The translations under genes were made by a program, and so were the position numbers. The notes under the pieces are model-generated. The model saw only the letters and a list, made by a program, of their open reading frames with translations. It was not told where the DNA came from and did no database searches. From Flavobacteriaceae bacterium CG2_30_31_66 (GTDB lineage Bacteria > Bacteroidota > Bacteroidia > Flavobacteriales > Flavobacteriaceae): a stretch of 50,764 nucleotides of DNA. Location: assembly GCA_001873065.1 (NCBI GenBank), contig MNYM01000028.1, positions 1 to 50,764 on the forward strand. The letters run 5' to 3'. Of this stretch, positions 17,123 to 26,589 are shown piece by piece (positions within the stretch are counted from its first letter, which is position 1; each line of letters opens with the position of its first letter).

Positions 17123-17977
17123 TTATTTTATTGAAAACTGATACAAATTTCGACCACGAAAACCTGATTTTTCATCAGTAATAATCACAGTATTGTTGTC
17201 TTTAAAGCAAATTCCTTCCTTTTGAGAAACATGTTTAAACAACATCGTTTTTACATTTCCTGATAAAAAAGCGTCTCCTTTAAAATCTGTAAAAACCATC
17301 ACATTTTTTTCTGAAAGTAATACAACTTTTGTTCCGTCATCAGATATATCTGCGGCTGTAATCCAAGAATAACTAGAATCTCCGTTATAAAATTCACCCA
17401 ATAATTTGGCTTTATACTTTCCTGGTTTTGAAGGAATTTTATACATAAAAGTTTTGCCATATTGATTTTTTACCTTGGTTTTAGTAAAAATATAAAAATA
17501 GTTTTTAAAGTAAAAAAAAGCTTCCGCATCAAAGAAAAGTTGTTTTTTATCGGGAGGAAATGCTTGTTGGTTTTCGTACTCAAATTCAATGATTTCAGGA
17601 GTAACCTCATTTTTGATCAGAAATTTATTAGAAACTTTTAAAATTCGTAGATCTTTGCGATTGTTGCGATTATTCCCAAAATCGCCAATATATACATTGC
17701 CACTTTCATCACTTGTGATATCTTCCCAATCTTGGTTGTCGGCATTAATAGTTACTTCTTTGACTATGGTTCCTTTTTCAGAAATTCCGAAAATTTTTGA
17801 CTCATTTCCTCCATCATTGTGCATCCAAATCAACCTGCTATTTGCTATTTTTTCGTTTCCAGAAACCTCATTTAACTCGCTTGGCAAGGAAGCTAATAGG
17901 GTAAGTTTGCCAAAGTTTTCCTCTTTTTGACAACTTAGAAAGAACAAAAAACTAAAAAAAATAGTGATTTTTTTCAT
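17123..17977 (-). CDS. Lipoprotein with probable beta-propeller fold, unknown function
   Basis: 284 residues from the ATG at 17977 (MKKITIFF). An ATG four codons upstream overlaps the preceding stop codon and is the alternative. Lipobox Cys16 (FFLSC) predicts a lipoprotein. Repeated strand-turn units such as SRLIWMHNDGGNESKIFGIS, DWEDITSDESGNVYIGDFGNN, SSYSWITAADISDDGTKVVLLS and KEGICFKDNNTVIITDE look like propeller blades; the DWEDI/YIGDFGNN motif recurs in uncharacterised bacterial extracellular proteins. It is the last gene of the minus-strand LemA/TPM cluster, 5 bp after the TPM gene. No enzymatic residues could be assigned. Confidence 0.65.
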   Translation of the reverse strand: MKKITIFFSFLFFLSCQKEENFGKLTLLASLPSELNEVSGNEKIANSRLIWMHNDGGNESKIFGISEKGTIVKEVTINADNQDWEDITSDESGNVYIGDFGNNRNNRKDLRILKVSNKFLIKNEVTPEIIEFEYENQQAFPPDKKQLFFDAEAFFYFKNYFYIFTKTKVKNQYGKTFMYKIPSKPGKYKAKLLGEFYNGDSSYSWITAADISDDGTKVVLLSEKNVMVFTDFKGDAFLSGNVKTMLFKHVSQKEGICFKDNNTVIITDEKSGFRGRNLYQFSIK

Positions 17978-17982
17978 TTTAG

Positions 17983-18813
17983 TTACCATCCACCAGAGGC
18001 TCCACCTCCACCAAAAGAACCTCCTCCAAATCCGCCACCAAAACCACCTCCACCAAAAGAACCTCCTCCTGATGAACCACCAAAACCGCCACCAAAACCT
18101 CCTCTTCTGCCAGCATTCGTGAGGATTATGGTTTGTAAAATATCTGCAATAATGTCTCCTTTTTGATAATTGCCACCTCCATTATTATTCTTGTTGCCTT
18201 TTGAAAATAATATTAATAAGATAATAATAATAATAACGAAAATGATAATACCAAAAGACTTGTTGGATTCTTGTGGTTTCCGAGTTCCCTTGAATTCCCC
18301 TTGTAAAGTTCTGAAAATATACTCGACTCCGTTGTCTAAACCGATATAGTAATTGTCTTTTTTAAATTCAGGTTCAATTACCCTTTCAATGATTCTTTTT
18401 GATTCAAAATCGGTCAAAAATTCTTCAACCCCTTTTCCTGTCTGAATGGTGATTTTTCGGTCGTCTTTCGCCATTAAAATCAAGATTCCATTGTCTTTTG
18501 CTGCATCTCCAATTCCCCATTTTTCACCCCAATTTGCTCCTAAATAGGCAATCAATTCACCTTCAGTAGATGAAATAATGATCACTACAATTTGGGTAGA
18601 AGTAGAATCAGAATATCGTACTAATTTGCTTTCTAAACTGGTTTTTTCCTTTTTTGACAATAGGTTTACATAATCGTAAACACTGGTTTGAAATTTTGGT
18701 TTTTCAGGAATTTTGTAGCCCTGAGATAATAAATTTTGGAAACTACATATAATTCCAAGAAATAATATTGATTTGCCAACAGCCGAAAGCCAAGAGCCAA
18801 GAGCTTTCTTCAT
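17983..18813 (-). CDS. TPM-domain protein with Gly-rich C-terminus (YgcG-like)
   Basis: 276 residues. Signal peptide about 1-31, then a TPM domain (YDYVNLLSKKEKTSLESKL... STQIVVIIIS... WGIGDAAKDNGILILMAKDDRKITIQTGKGVEEFLTD) at about 40-170. A transmembrane helix follows (about 187-203, GIIIFVIIIIILLILF) and a tail of about 45 residues built from GGGFGGG/SGGGSFGGG repeats ending GASGGW. TPM-domain proteins of this class sit in the cell envelope; some family members are reported as phosphatases or photosystem II repair factors, and the bacterial role is unclear. It overlaps the preceding TPM gene by 4 nt. Confidence 0.85.
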   Translation of the reverse strand: MKKALGSWLSAVGKSILFLGIICSFQNLLSQGYKIPEKPKFQTSVYDYVNLLSKKEKTSLESKLVRYSDSTSTQIVVIIISSTEGELIAYLGANWGEKWGIGDAAKDNGILILMAKDDRKITIQTGKGVEEFLTDFESKRIIERVIEPEFKKDNYYIGLDNGVEYIFRTLQGEFKGTRKPQESNKSFGIIIFVIIIIILLILFSKGNKNNNGGGNYQKGDIIADILQTIILTNAGRRGGFGGGFGGSSGGGSFGGGGFGGGFGGGSFGGGGASGGW

Positions 18814-19247
18814 CCTTTAGAGATTTGATTAGAAAGTTCGTTTTCATCATCAACTTGCCAAGGAAAATGTGCTTTTAATTCTTCACCAGCTTTTAGGATT
18901 CCATCAATCAATCCTTGTTTGAAATTACTTTGTTTAAAATGTGCTTGCATGATGTTTTTAGTAGATTCCCAAAAATTGTTTGGGACTACATCATTGATGC
19001 CTTTATCACCACAAATCACGAATTTGTGATCGTGAACAGCCACATAAATCAACACACCATTTTGGTTTTTTGTTTTATCCATTTCTAAAAGAAAAAACAC
19101 CTCTAACGCACGTTCATAATGATTTTTTTTTGAAAAATTTTCAATATGAACTCGTATTTCGCCTGAGGTGTTTTTCTCAGCAGTTTTTATGGCTGCAACA
19201 ATTTCTTGTTCGTCAATAGGTGTTAAAAATTCTTCAATTTCAGGCAT
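18810..19247 (-). CDS. Second TPM-domain protein, short form
   Basis: 145 residues, essentially a single TPM domain: IVAAIKTAEKNTSGEIRVHIE, NGVLIYVAVHDHKFVICGDKGINDVVPNNFW, QGLIDGILKAGEELKAHFP. No signal peptide, so it is probably cytoplasmic or peripherally bound, in contrast to its exported neighbour. It starts 6 bp after lemA and overlaps the next TPM gene by 4 nt. The LemA-TPM-TPM arrangement is common in Bacteroidota and implies a shared envelope-related function. Confidence 0.85.
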   Translation of the reverse strand: MPEIEEFLTPIDEQEIVAAIKTAEKNTSGEIRVHIENFSKKNHYERALEVFFLLEMDKTKNQNGVLIYVAVHDHKFVICGDKGINDVVPNNFWESTKNIMQAHFKQSNFKQGLIDGILKAGEELKAHFPWQVDDENELSNQISKG

Positions 19248-19253
19248 GAATTC

Positions 19254-19859
19254 TTATTTCTTATTGAAATCAAAATTCACATTTGGTGCATTTTCTGACC
19301 CTGGATTTGATTTATAACGATTCATTTCGCTAAAATTAAACATTCCTGCCAACATTGAATTTGGGAATACTTTGATGAATTTGTTATAATTATTTACACC
19401 TTCATTAAAACGGTCTCTTGCCACGTTTATTCGATTTTCTGTACCTTCTAACTGACTTTGTAATTCTAAAAAGTTAGCGTTTGCTTTCAAATCAGGATAA
19501 CGTTCAACCACCAATAACATTTTAGACAAAGCACTGTTTAAACCTGTTTGTGCTTGTTGAAATTGTGCCATGTTTTCGGGAGTCAAATTGTTAGCATCAA
19601 TTGTTGTTGAGGTTGCTTTTGAGCGTGCTTCAATGACTTGAGTAAGGGTTTCTTTTTCGAAATCAGCAGCACCTTGCACCGTTTTTACAAGATTTCCAAT
19701 CAAATCATTTCTTCGTTGATACGCACTTTCCACGTTTGACCAAGTGGTTTTTGCGTCTTCTTGTAAAACAACTGCTTTGTTATTGAAGTTTTTTAACCAA
19801 CTATATACGCCAAATATGACAACAACAATAGTAATTAAAGGGATAAGCCATTTTCTCAT
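19254..19859 (-). CDS. lemA: LemA-family protein
   Basis: 201 residues. One N-terminal transmembrane segment (about 4-22, WLIPLITIVVVIFGVYSWL) is followed by the long-helix LemA domain: KTTWSNVESAYQRRNDLIGNLV, LVVERYPDLKANANFLELQSQLEGTENRINVARDRFNEGVNNYN and KVFPNSMLAGMF. LemA proteins are membrane-anchored helical bundles of unclear biochemical function, often encoded beside TPM proteins as here. A clean promoter core lies at 19929-19922, so this is probably the first gene of the lemA-TPM-TPM-lipoprotein operon. Confidence 0.92.
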   Translation of the reverse strand: MRKWLIPLITIVVVIFGVYSWLKNFNNKAVVLQEDAKTTWSNVESAYQRRNDLIGNLVKTVQGAADFEKETLTQVIEARSKATSTTIDANNLTPENMAQFQQAQTGLNSALSKMLLVVERYPDLKANANFLELQSQLEGTENRINVARDRFNEGVNNYNKFIKVFPNSMLAGMFNFSEMNRYKSNPGSENAPNVNFDFNKK

Positions 19860-19921
19860 AATTTCTAATTTTTAGTTTTTAGTTGATGGTTATTTTATTT
19901 CATAATTCTTAAATTCCTAAA

Positions 19922-19929
19922 CAAATTTA
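19922..19929 (-). promoter_or_regulatory. lemA operon promoter -7 element
   Basis: Minus strand TAAATTTG, an exact TAnnTTTG match, 62 nt upstream of the lemA ATG and downstream of the MerR-type gene. No convincing -33 partner. Confidence 0.4.
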
Positions 19930-19955
19930 CATACTTTTTTGCTAGGATTAGAATT

Positions 19956-20285
19956 TTAAAGTTGGTTTTTAATTTTGACCAGCTCCGCTTTTACAGCCTC
20001 AAGTCTGCTGATAATTTCTTGATTGTTAAAAATCTCTTCAGGATTTTTCTTTAATTTCAGTTTTGCACCATCTAACGTAAAGCCTCTTTCTTTAACCAAA
20101 TTGAAAATAACTTTGATATTTTTCAAATCTTCTTGTGTAAAAAGTCGGTTTCCTTTGGCGTTCTTTTTTGGTTTTAAAACATCAAATTCCTTCTCCCAAA
20201 AACGAATTAATGAAGTATTTACTTGAAAAGCTTGGGCAACTTCACCAATTTTATAGTATCGTTTTTCAGGTAAATCTATATGCAT
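19956..20285 (-). CDS. MerR-family transcriptional regulator
   Basis: 109 residues. The N-terminal winged helix-turn-helix YYKIGEVAQAFQVNTSLIRFWEKEFDVLKPKKNAKGNRLFTQEDLKNIKVI (about 10-60) is a MerR DNA-binding domain; the C-terminus is a short coiled coil (about 80-107) for dimerisation. There is no effector-binding domain or metal-ligand cysteine, so it belongs to the short, ligand-free MerR group. It lies 12 bp after the M23 peptidase gene and 96 bp before lemA. Targets are unknown; the adjacent envelope genes are plausible. Confidence 0.9.
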   Translation of the reverse strand: MHIDLPEKRYYKIGEVAQAFQVNTSLIRFWEKEFDVLKPKKNAKGNRLFTQEDLKNIKVIFNLVKERGFTLDGAKLKLKKNPEEIFNNQEIISRLEAVKAELVKIKNQL

Positions 20286-20297
20286 ATATTTAAGTTT

Positions 20298-21260
20298 TTA
20301 ATCTAAAGATTGACTTTCTTCAGATGCTTTTTGAAGCGCTGCAAACTCCTCTAAAGTAACATCACCGTAATAAAAATTAAGCGGATTTAAAACTTGCCCA
20401 TTTTTGAGTACTTCATAGTGTAAATGTGGTGCAACAGACAATCCAGTGTTGCCAACATAACCAATTAAATCACCTCTTTTTACATATTTTCCACTTGTAG
20501 TAGCAATTTTATTCATGTGTGCATAAATGGTTTCATAGCCATAACCATGTTTGATATGCACCACATTTCCATAGGTACTATTTCTCTCAGCCATAGTTAC
20601 TCTACCATTTCCTGAGGCATAAATTGGGGTGCCTCTTGGTGCTGAAAAATCCATTCCTTTGTGAAATTTATTGATTTTCAAAATTGGATGCATTCTCATT
20701 TTATAACCTGATGCTACAAAATATTCGCCTTTTTTTATTGGAATAATGGCAGGAATCGACGCCAACATGTTTTCTTTGTCTTTTGCCAAAGACACAATCT
20801 CATCCAAAGATTTTGACTGAACAACCAATTGTTTTGAGAGAATATCAACTCCTTTCGTTAAATTAATAATCAATTCCGAATTGTCATAACCTTCCAAATC
20901 TTTATACCTGTTTACCCCGCCAAAACCAGCTTTTCTTTGCTCTTCCGTGATCGGATTTGCTTCAAAATAACTTCTATAGATATTGTTATCTCTTTGTTGA
21001 ATTTGGTCTAAAACACTCGCTGTTTCCTCCATTCTTTTGCTCAATAACTCATAATGTAGTCTCAAATTCTCTAATTCGCGCTTTTGAGCCCGTTGTTTTG
21101 GAGACATAATAAATTGACTAAATGTTATAAAACCTATAAAGGCTATTAAAATGACAGCCAATGAACTGAAAATAATTCTTCGATAACGATCACTCTTTTT
21201 TACCTTAATTTTTCTGTAAGAAAGGGTGTTTTCATCATAATAATATTTTACTTTCGCCAT
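20298..21260 (-). CDS. M23-family murein endopeptidase, membrane-anchored
   Basis: 320 residues. A short basic cytoplasmic N-terminus, one transmembrane helix (about 29-50), a coiled-coil stalk (about 57-100), then a peptidase M23 (LytM) domain with the zinc ligands in MHPILKINKFHKGMDFSAPRGTPIYASGNGRV and the HLHYEV motif; both catalytic His motifs are present. It probably cleaves peptidoglycan cross-bridges in the periplasm during growth. Its promoter core probably lies at 21272-21265 on the minus strand, shared back-to-back with alaS. The MerR gene follows by 12 bp. Confidence 0.92.
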   Translation of the reverse strand: MAKVKYYYDENTLSYRKIKVKKSDRYRRIIFSSLAVILIAFIGFITFSQFIMSPKQRAQKRELENLRLHYELLSKRMEETASVLDQIQQRDNNIYRSYFEANPITEEQRKAGFGGVNRYKDLEGYDNSELIINLTKGVDILSKQLVVQSKSLDEIVSLAKDKENMLASIPAIIPIKKGEYFVASGYKMRMHPILKINKFHKGMDFSAPRGTPIYASGNGRVTMAERNSTYGNVVHIKHGYGYETIYAHMNKIATTSGKYVKRGDLIGYVGNTGLSVAPHLHYEVLKNGQVLNPLNFYYGDVTLEEFAALQKASEESQSLD

Positions 21261-21264
21261 AATG

Positions 21265-21282
21265 CTAAATGTACTATTTTTG
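21265..21282. promoter_or_regulatory. Back-to-back promoter cores for the M23 peptidase and alaS
   Basis: Minus strand 21272-21265 reads TACATTTA (one base off TAnnTTTG), 4 nt before the M23 start. Plus strand 21275-21282 reads TATTTTTG (exact), 138 nt upstream of the alaS ATG. If used, alaS has a leader of about 130 nt. No known leader RNA structure was recognised in it. Confidence 0.35.
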
Positions 21283-21420
21283 TGGTTTAAATAAGAATTT
21301 CAGTAAAAAAAACTTATCTATAAACATACAAAACTAAAAAATATTTTATAAATGCCTTTTTTTGCATGTTTTTTTAAAAATAATTAACACAATCCAACTT
21401 CCATTAGAAACATTTTCTTT

Positions 21421-24036
21421 ATGAAATCTCAAGATATTCGTGCTGCTTTTTTACGCTTTTTTGAAGAAAAATCACATTTAATTGTGCCATCTGCACCTTT
21501 AGTGCCAAAAGACGACCCAACTTTGATGTTCGTAAACTCGGGAATGGCTCCTTTTAAAGAATACTTTTTGGGAAATGCTATTCCAAAAAACACTCGAATT
21601 GCTGATACTCAAAAATGTTTACGTGTTTCAGGAAAACACAATGATTTGGAAGAAGTGGGGTATGATACCTACCATCACACTTTGTTTGAAATGTTGGGAA
21701 ATTGGTCTTTTGGCGATTATTTCAAAAAAGAAGCGATTGCATGGGCTTGGGAATTGTTAACCGAAGTTTATAAAATTGATAAAGACATTTTATACGTCAC
21801 TGTTTTTGAAGGAAGTGAAGAAGACAACCTTGAGATGGATACAGAAGCTTATGACTTTTGGAAGCAATTTATTTCTGAAGAACGAATTTTAAAAGGAAAC
21901 AAAAAATACAACTTTTGGGAAATGGGCGATCAAGGACCTTGTGGACCTTGTTCTGAAATTCATGTAGATATTCGTTCAAAAGAAGAAAAAGCGAAAATTG
22001 ATGGCAAACATTTGGTGAACAATGACCATCCTCAAGTAGTGGAAATCTGGAATTTGGTGTTTATGCAATTCAATAGAAAAGCAGACGGTTCACTTGAAAA
22101 TTTACCCAACAAACACATTGATACAGGCATGGGTTTTGAGCGTTTGTGCATGGTGTTGCAGGGTGTTCAATCCAATTATGATACCGATGTTTTTACGCCA
22201 ATTATCAGAGAAATTGAAACCATTACGAATACCAAATATGGCAACAATCCAAAACAAGATATTGCCATTCGCGTTATTTGCGATCATATAAGAACAGTGG
22301 CTTTTTCGATTGCTGACGGACAATTGCCAAGCAATACAGGCGCAGGGTATGTGATTCGAAGAATTTTGAGACGTGCTGTGCGTTATGGATTTACGTTTCT
22401 TGACAAAAAAGAACCTTTTATGTATCGATTGACAACTGTTTTAAGTGAAAAAATGGGTGTTGCTTTTCCTGAATTAAAAGACCAAAAAAAGCTGATTGAA
22501 AACGTGATAAGAGAAGAAGAAGCTTCGTTTTTGAGAACACTTGACCAAGGATTGATGCTTTTAGATGGCATTATTTCATCTGCAAAAACCAATCAAATTT
22601 CTGGTGAAAAAGCTTTTGAACTGTATGATACTTTCGGATTTCCTATTGATTTGACTTCGTTGATTTTATCAGAAAAAGGATTTACTTTAGACGAGAAAGG
22701 ATTTCAAGAAGAATTGCAAAAACAAAAAAATCGTTCAAGAGCTGCAAGTGAATCTACCACCGAAGACTGGATTGTGATTAGAGAAGATGCTTTTGAAGAA
22801 TTCGTTGGATATGATTATTTAGAAGCGGATGTAAAAATCACCAAATACCGAAAAGTAACCTCCAAAAAAGACGGAGAATTGTTTCAATTGGTGTTCAATT
22901 TAACCCCTTTTTATCCTGAAGGTGGAGGTCAAGTTGGCGATAATGGGTTTTTAAAAGATCGTCAAGGAGACCTTGTTTATGTCATTGACACCAAAAAAGA
23001 AAATAACTTAATTATCCATTATACCAAAAATTTACCAAAAGATATCAATGCTGTTTTTCAGGCAGTTGTGAGCAGTGAACATCGAAAATTATCGGCAAGC
23101 AATCACTCTGCAACTCATTTATTACACCAAGCGTTGCGCACTATTTTAGGTACGCATGTAGAACAAAAAGGGTCATTAGTAAAACCTGCTTCTTTACGTT
23201 TTGACTTTTCTCATTTTGCCAAACTAACTTCGGAAGAATTGCGGGATGTTGAAAAATTTGTAAATGCAAGAATTGAAGGCAAAGTTCCTTTAGAGGAAAG
23301 AAGAAATATTCCCCTTCAGCAAGCTATTGACGAGGGAGCAATGGCACTTTTTGGAGAAAAATATGGTGATACTGTAAGAGCTATAAAATTTGGAAAATCG
23401 ATAGAACTTTGTGGTGGAATTCATGTAAAAAATACGAGTGATATTTGGCATTTCAAAATCGTTTCTGAAGGTGCAGTTGCAGCGGGAATTCGAAGAATTG
23501 AAGCCATTACCAATGAAGCTGTAAAAAACTTTTATTTTGATACGTATAGTGCACTTTCTGAGATAAAAAATGTGTTGAACAATGCTCAAGAGCCTGTAAA
23601 AGCTGTTCAACATTTACAGGAAGAAAATGCTGGTTTGAAAAAACAAATCGAACAATTATTAAAAGAAAAAGCCGCAACTGTTGCTGAAACCATTCAAAAT
23701 CAATTGCAAGAAATCAATGGTGTCCAGTTTTTAGCAACCAAAGTTGATTTGGATGCGAATAGCATTAAAAATATTGCATTTGGTTTGGGACAAAAACACC
23801 AAAATTTATTTTTGGTTTTTGCTACTTCTCAAGCTCCAGACAAAGCCATGATTACTTGCTACATCTCAAAAGAATTGGCAAATGAACGTGGTTATGATGC
23901 AGGAAAAGTAGTGAGCGAATTAGGAAAACTCATTCACGGTGGTGGAGGTGGTCAAAATTTCTTTGCCACTGCTGGAGGAAAAAATCCTGGTGGAATTCCG
24001 AAAGTGTTGGAAAGAGCGAAGGAATATGTAAAGTAA
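21421..24036 (+). CDS. alaS: Alanyl-tRNA synthetase
   Basis: 871 residues, full bacterial AlaRS length. N-terminal class II core begins [37 protein letters not shown]. The editing domain has the HxxxH zinc-site motif [13 protein letters not shown] and the second zinc motif [12 protein letters not shown]. The C-terminal oligomerisation/C-Ala region ends with the conserved [14 protein letters not shown]. It charges tRNA-Ala and clears mischarged Ser/Gly. The GSCFA-domain gene begins 1 bp after its stop, so they are co-transcribed. Confidence 0.98.
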   Translation: MKSQDIRAAFLRFFEEKSHLIVPSAPLVPKDDPTLMFVNSGMAPFKEYFLGNAIPKNTRIADTQKCLRVSGKHNDLEEVGYDTYHHTLFEMLGNWSFGDYFKKEAIAWAWELLTEVYKIDKDILYVTVFEGSEEDNLEMDTEAYDFWKQFISEERILKGNKKYNFWEMGDQGPCGPCSEIHVDIRSKEEKAKIDGKHLVNNDHPQVVEIWNLVFMQFNRKADGSLENLPNKHIDTGMGFERLCMVLQGVQSNYDTDVFTPIIREIETITNTKYGNNPKQDIAIRVICDHIRTVAFSIADGQLPSNTGAGYVIRRILRRAVRYGFTFLDKKEPFMYRLTTVLSEKMGVAFPELKDQKKLIENVIREEEASFLRTLDQGLMLLDGIISSAKTNQISGEKAFELYDTFGFPIDLTSLILSEKGFTLDEKGFQEELQKQKNRSRAASESTTEDWIVIREDAFEEFVGYDYLEADVKITKYRKVTSKKDGELFQLVFNLTPFYPEGGGQVGDNGFLKDRQGDLVYVIDTKKENNLIIHYTKNLPKDINAVFQAVVSSEHRKLSASNHSATHLLHQALRTILGTHVEQKGSLVKPASLRFDFSHFAKLTSEELRDVEKFVNARIEGKVPLEERRNIPLQQAIDEGAMALFGEKYGDTVRAIKFGKSIELCGGIHVKNTSDIWHFKIVSEGAVAAGIRRIEAITNEAVKNFYFDTYSALSEIKNVLNNAQEPVKAVQHLQEENAGLKKQIEQLLKEKAATVAETIQNQLQEINGVQFLATKVDLDANSIKNIAFGLGQKHQNLFLVFATSQAPDKAMITCYISKELANERGYDAGKVVSELGKLIHGGGGGQNFFATAGGKNPGGIPKVLERAKEYVK

Positions 24037-24037
24037 C

Positions 24038-24985
24038 ATGAAACTTCAAACACAAATTCCGTTTCTAAAGCAATTAAAAAACTCCATCAATTACCATTCA
24101 AAAATGGTGTTGTTGGGTTCTTGTTTTTCTGAAAATATGGGAGCGAAATTTGATTTTTTTAAATTTCAAGTGCTTCAAAATACATTTGGCATTTTATTTC
24201 ATCCAACAGCGATTGAGAAATTTATCCATCAAGTTGTCTCAAAAAAAGTGTTTTCAGAAGCTGATATTTTCTTCGAAAATGAACGTTGGCATTGTTTTGA
24301 TGCACATTCTAGTTTGAGTTCGCCAAACAAAGAAACGCTTTTATCCAACCTAAATGCAGGAATTGAATCAACAAATATGGCACTCAAAAATGCAACTCAT
24401 TGTTTTATTACGTTAGGCACTTCTTGGATTTATAGACTTGTTGAAACCAATCAAATTGTGGCAAATTGTCATAAAATTCCACAAAAGAAATTCTCTAAAG
24501 AATTGCTTTCTGTTGTTGAAATAACAGAAAGTTTACAACAAATTATTTCACTTTTAAAAACGGTAAATAGTGACATTTCCATCATTTTTACAGTTTCGCC
24601 AGTAAGACATTTGAAAGATGGTTTTGTTGAAAATACGCAAAGCAAAGCGCATTTAATTGCAGCAATTCATTTGGCTTTACAACATAAAAATCTGTTCTAT
24701 TTTCCTTCTTATGAAATCATGTTGGATGAATTGCGTGATTATCGATTTTATGCAGAAGACATGATTCATCCAAACAAAATTGCCATTGATTATATTTGGG
24801 AAAAATTGATAACTACTTGGTGTTCAAAAGATATCATTCCTATAATGAATAAAATTGAAACCATTCAAAAAGGATTGTTGCACAAACCTTTTCACGAAAA
24901 TTCTGAAAAGCATCAAGAATTTTTAGAAAATTTGAAGCAGCAAATTGCCCAAATTAAATTGGAATTTCCGTTTATGGAGTTTTAG
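24038..24985 (+). CDS. GSCFA-domain protein (SGNH-like)
   Basis: 315 residues. The N-terminal motif VLLGSCFSENMG (in the family, GSCFA) and the spaced blocks NTFGILFHP, HCFITLGTSWIYR, IIFTVSPVRHLKDGF and the C-terminal DMIHPNKIAIDYIWEKL define the GSCFA family, which resembles SGNH/GDSL hydrolases. No signal peptide, so it is cytoplasmic. The biochemical activity of GSCFA proteins is not established. Tight coupling to alaS (1-bp gap) seems conserved-looking but probably reflects operon compactness. Confidence 0.9.
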   Translation: MKLQTQIPFLKQLKNSINYHSKMVLLGSCFSENMGAKFDFFKFQVLQNTFGILFHPTAIEKFIHQVVSKKVFSEADIFFENERWHCFDAHSSLSSPNKETLLSNLNAGIESTNMALKNATHCFITLGTSWIYRLVETNQIVANCHKIPQKKFSKELLSVVEITESLQQIISLLKTVNSDISIIFTVSPVRHLKDGFVENTQSKAHLIAAIHLALQHKNLFYFPSYEIMLDELRDYRFYAEDMIHPNKIAIDYIWEKLITTWCSKDIIPIMNKIETIQKGLLHKPFHENSEKHQEFLENLKQQIAQIKLEFPFMEF

Positions 24986-25003
24986 AAATAGCTGTTTTTC
25001 ATA

Positions 25004-25030
25004 CCTACAAGGCCTTCAAGACCTTGCAGG
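25004..25030. repeat. Imperfect 27-bp palindrome between two operons
   Basis: Arms CCTACAAGG and CCTTGCAGG (one mismatch) flank the centre CCTTCAAGA, itself self-complementary around CTTCAAG. Similar CCTACAAGG/CCTTGTAGG palindromes are familiar to me from intergenic regions of flavobacterial genomes. There is no T run after it, so it is more like a dispersed intergenic repeat than a strong terminator. Confidence 0.5.
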
Positions 25031-25119
25031 AAATCTTCAAACCATTTAGAAAAAATACGGCAAATTGCGTATTTGAAAACTTGCTGATTTTTTTCTTTCT
25101 TTACATCAAAAAAACTGAC

Positions 25120-25824
25120 ATGCTTAAAAATATTTTTTATCCAACGTCACAAACTATTTTTATTTGGTTGAGCACCATTTACTTGTTTTTCTTACTTTAT
25201 TTGGGAAAAATAAGTCCACTTACGGTTCTTTTTGTGTATTTTTTAGAAACAATCATCATTGGAATTTTTAATGCACTGAAGATGTTTTGTACCATAAAAC
25301 TTGGCAATTCTAGCGGTTATGGAACGATTGTTTTTTTTCTGTTTCATTATGGATTTTTTGTGGCAATACAATCCATTTTTGCATTTGCAATTTTCAGTAT
25401 TGGCGATACTATTGTGTTTAAAGAGCCTTTTCATTTGATCGATAATTATAGCATCATTCTAAATTTAGCAGACATACTATATGCATTGCCAGCAATTATT
25501 TTCACACATGTTGGAAAGTTTTTTACAGATTTTATTGGACATCAAAAATACCTGAAGTTCGACATCCAAGAAATCATGTTTTCACCATATGTGCGCATTT
25601 TTATTCAGCAATTCGTGGTGATTTTATCTTCCTTTTTTATCATCATTTCAGAATCAGGAATTTTTGCGGCAATACTTTTAATTCTCTTAAGATTCTTTAT
25701 TGATTTAGTGATGGAAGCTATTAAAGAAAAATCAGAAATGTTAGATTTTGTCTCAGAAAAACTTAGTAATGAAAAAGCATCCAAGGAAACCATCAAAAAG
25801 CAACTTATCAATTTTACAGAATAA
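25120..25824 (+). CDS. Multi-pass membrane protein (DUF6498-like)
   Basis: 234 residues from the ATG at 25120 (MLKNIFYPTSQTIFIW). The open frame starts earlier at a TTG inside the palindromic repeat, which is unlikely. About six hydrophobic segments are visible; the sequence LFVYFLETIIIGIFNALKM resembles the (W)xxEtxiiGifnilkm core I associate with DUF6498 membrane proteins. No transport or catalytic motif is identifiable, and the C-terminus is a soluble charged helix (VSEKLSNEKASKETIKKQL). A separate gene for another small membrane protein follows 71 bp later. Confidence 0.65.
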   Translation: MLKNIFYPTSQTIFIWLSTIYLFFLLYLGKISPLTVLFVYFLETIIIGIFNALKMFCTIKLGNSSGYGTIVFFLFHYGFFVAIQSIFAFAIFSIGDTIVFKEPFHLIDNYSIILNLADILYALPAIIFTHVGKFFTDFIGHQKYLKFDIQEIMFSPYVRIFIQQFVVILSSFFIIISESGIFAAILLILLRFFIDLVMEAIKEKSEMLDFVSEKLSNEKASKETIKKQLINFTE

Positions 25825-25895
25825 AAATTGATAAAAACATCAATTATAACTGATAATCAATATTTTACTATATTTTAGAAATACATTTTTAGTTC

Positions 25896-26405
25896 ATGGA
25901 AACAGAAAATCCACTTATTGAATGGCAGTATTCAACAGAAGAATGGAACGAATTTGTGGATATTGAAAAAGCCAACAAAAAAGAAGACAATATCTATTTT
26001 GGTATTGCAATTTTACTGATTGTACCTTTTGGATTGATGTTTTACAGAAACACTTCTTACCTATTTTCATTGTTGTTTTCTATTCCATTTGCTGTTTTAA
26101 TTCCAGTCTTACGCATGAAATTTAGCTACAAACATTTACAAAAAAATGTTTCAAATCCTCATGTAAAACTTTTTGATGCTTATATGATGATCAATAATCA
26201 TACAATTGAAGTGGCATCCAGAAGAAAAAGAATTAAAAGTTTAAAAATTATTGATGCAAAAAACAATAAAAAACTATTGGAAGTTGACGTTCAATGGAAA
26301 ACAAGAAAAGGACCCACTAATGACGAAACCCGAATTTTAATTCCTGAAAACAAACTTTTTGAAGCCGAAAAACTGGTCAACGATTTTTATAAAAACAATG
26401 ATTAG
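25896..26405 (+). CDS. Two-helix membrane protein of unknown function
   Basis: 169 residues. A soluble N-terminus of about 35 residues (EWQYSTEEWNEFVDIEKANKKEDN), two adjacent membrane segments (about 37-52 and 56-75), then a soluble C-terminal part with beta-strand character (NHTIEVASRRKRIKSLKIIDAKNNKKLLEVDVQWKTRKGPTNDETRILIPENK), possibly a PH-like domain. No family recognised. A strong hairpin terminator candidate follows at 26518-26543. Confidence 0.6.
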   Translation: METENPLIEWQYSTEEWNEFVDIEKANKKEDNIYFGIAILLIVPFGLMFYRNTSYLFSLLFSIPFAVLIPVLRMKFSYKHLQKNVSNPHVKLFDAYMMINNHTIEVASRRKRIKSLKIIDAKNNKKLLEVDVQWKTRKGPTNDETRILIPENKLFEAEKLVNDFYKNND

Positions 26406-26517
26406 TTGAATATAAGGCAGATGCCCTATTTCAAAAAAAATGAATTCTATCGATTTTTGAACTATTCATAAAACGATTAGCCAAAGAAAGAGAATAAGTA
26501 GTATTGAGGAAAGTTAT

Positions 26518-26543
26518 GAGTGTGTAGCAACATCTACACACTC
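26518..26543 (+). terminator. Rho-independent terminator candidate
   Basis: Perfect 10-bp stem GAGTGTGTAG / CTACACACTC with loop CAACAT, followed by TATTTTC. It lies 113 bp after the small membrane protein gene and 46 bp before the next start, and separates two transcription units. Confidence 0.65.
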
Positions 26544-26589
26544 TATTTTCTCATAAGTTTTCAAAAAAAATCAACAAAAAATCGAAAAA

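Noticed and set aside
21352..21375. ATGC/GCAT hairpin with a T run in the alaS leader, as an attenuator
   Set aside because: The stem is only 4 bp; too weak to call a terminator or leader regulator without comparative support.
24986..25119. Upstream extension of the DUF6498-like gene from a TTG
   Set aside because: The TTG lies inside the palindromic repeat, and the natural membrane-protein start is the ATG at 25120.
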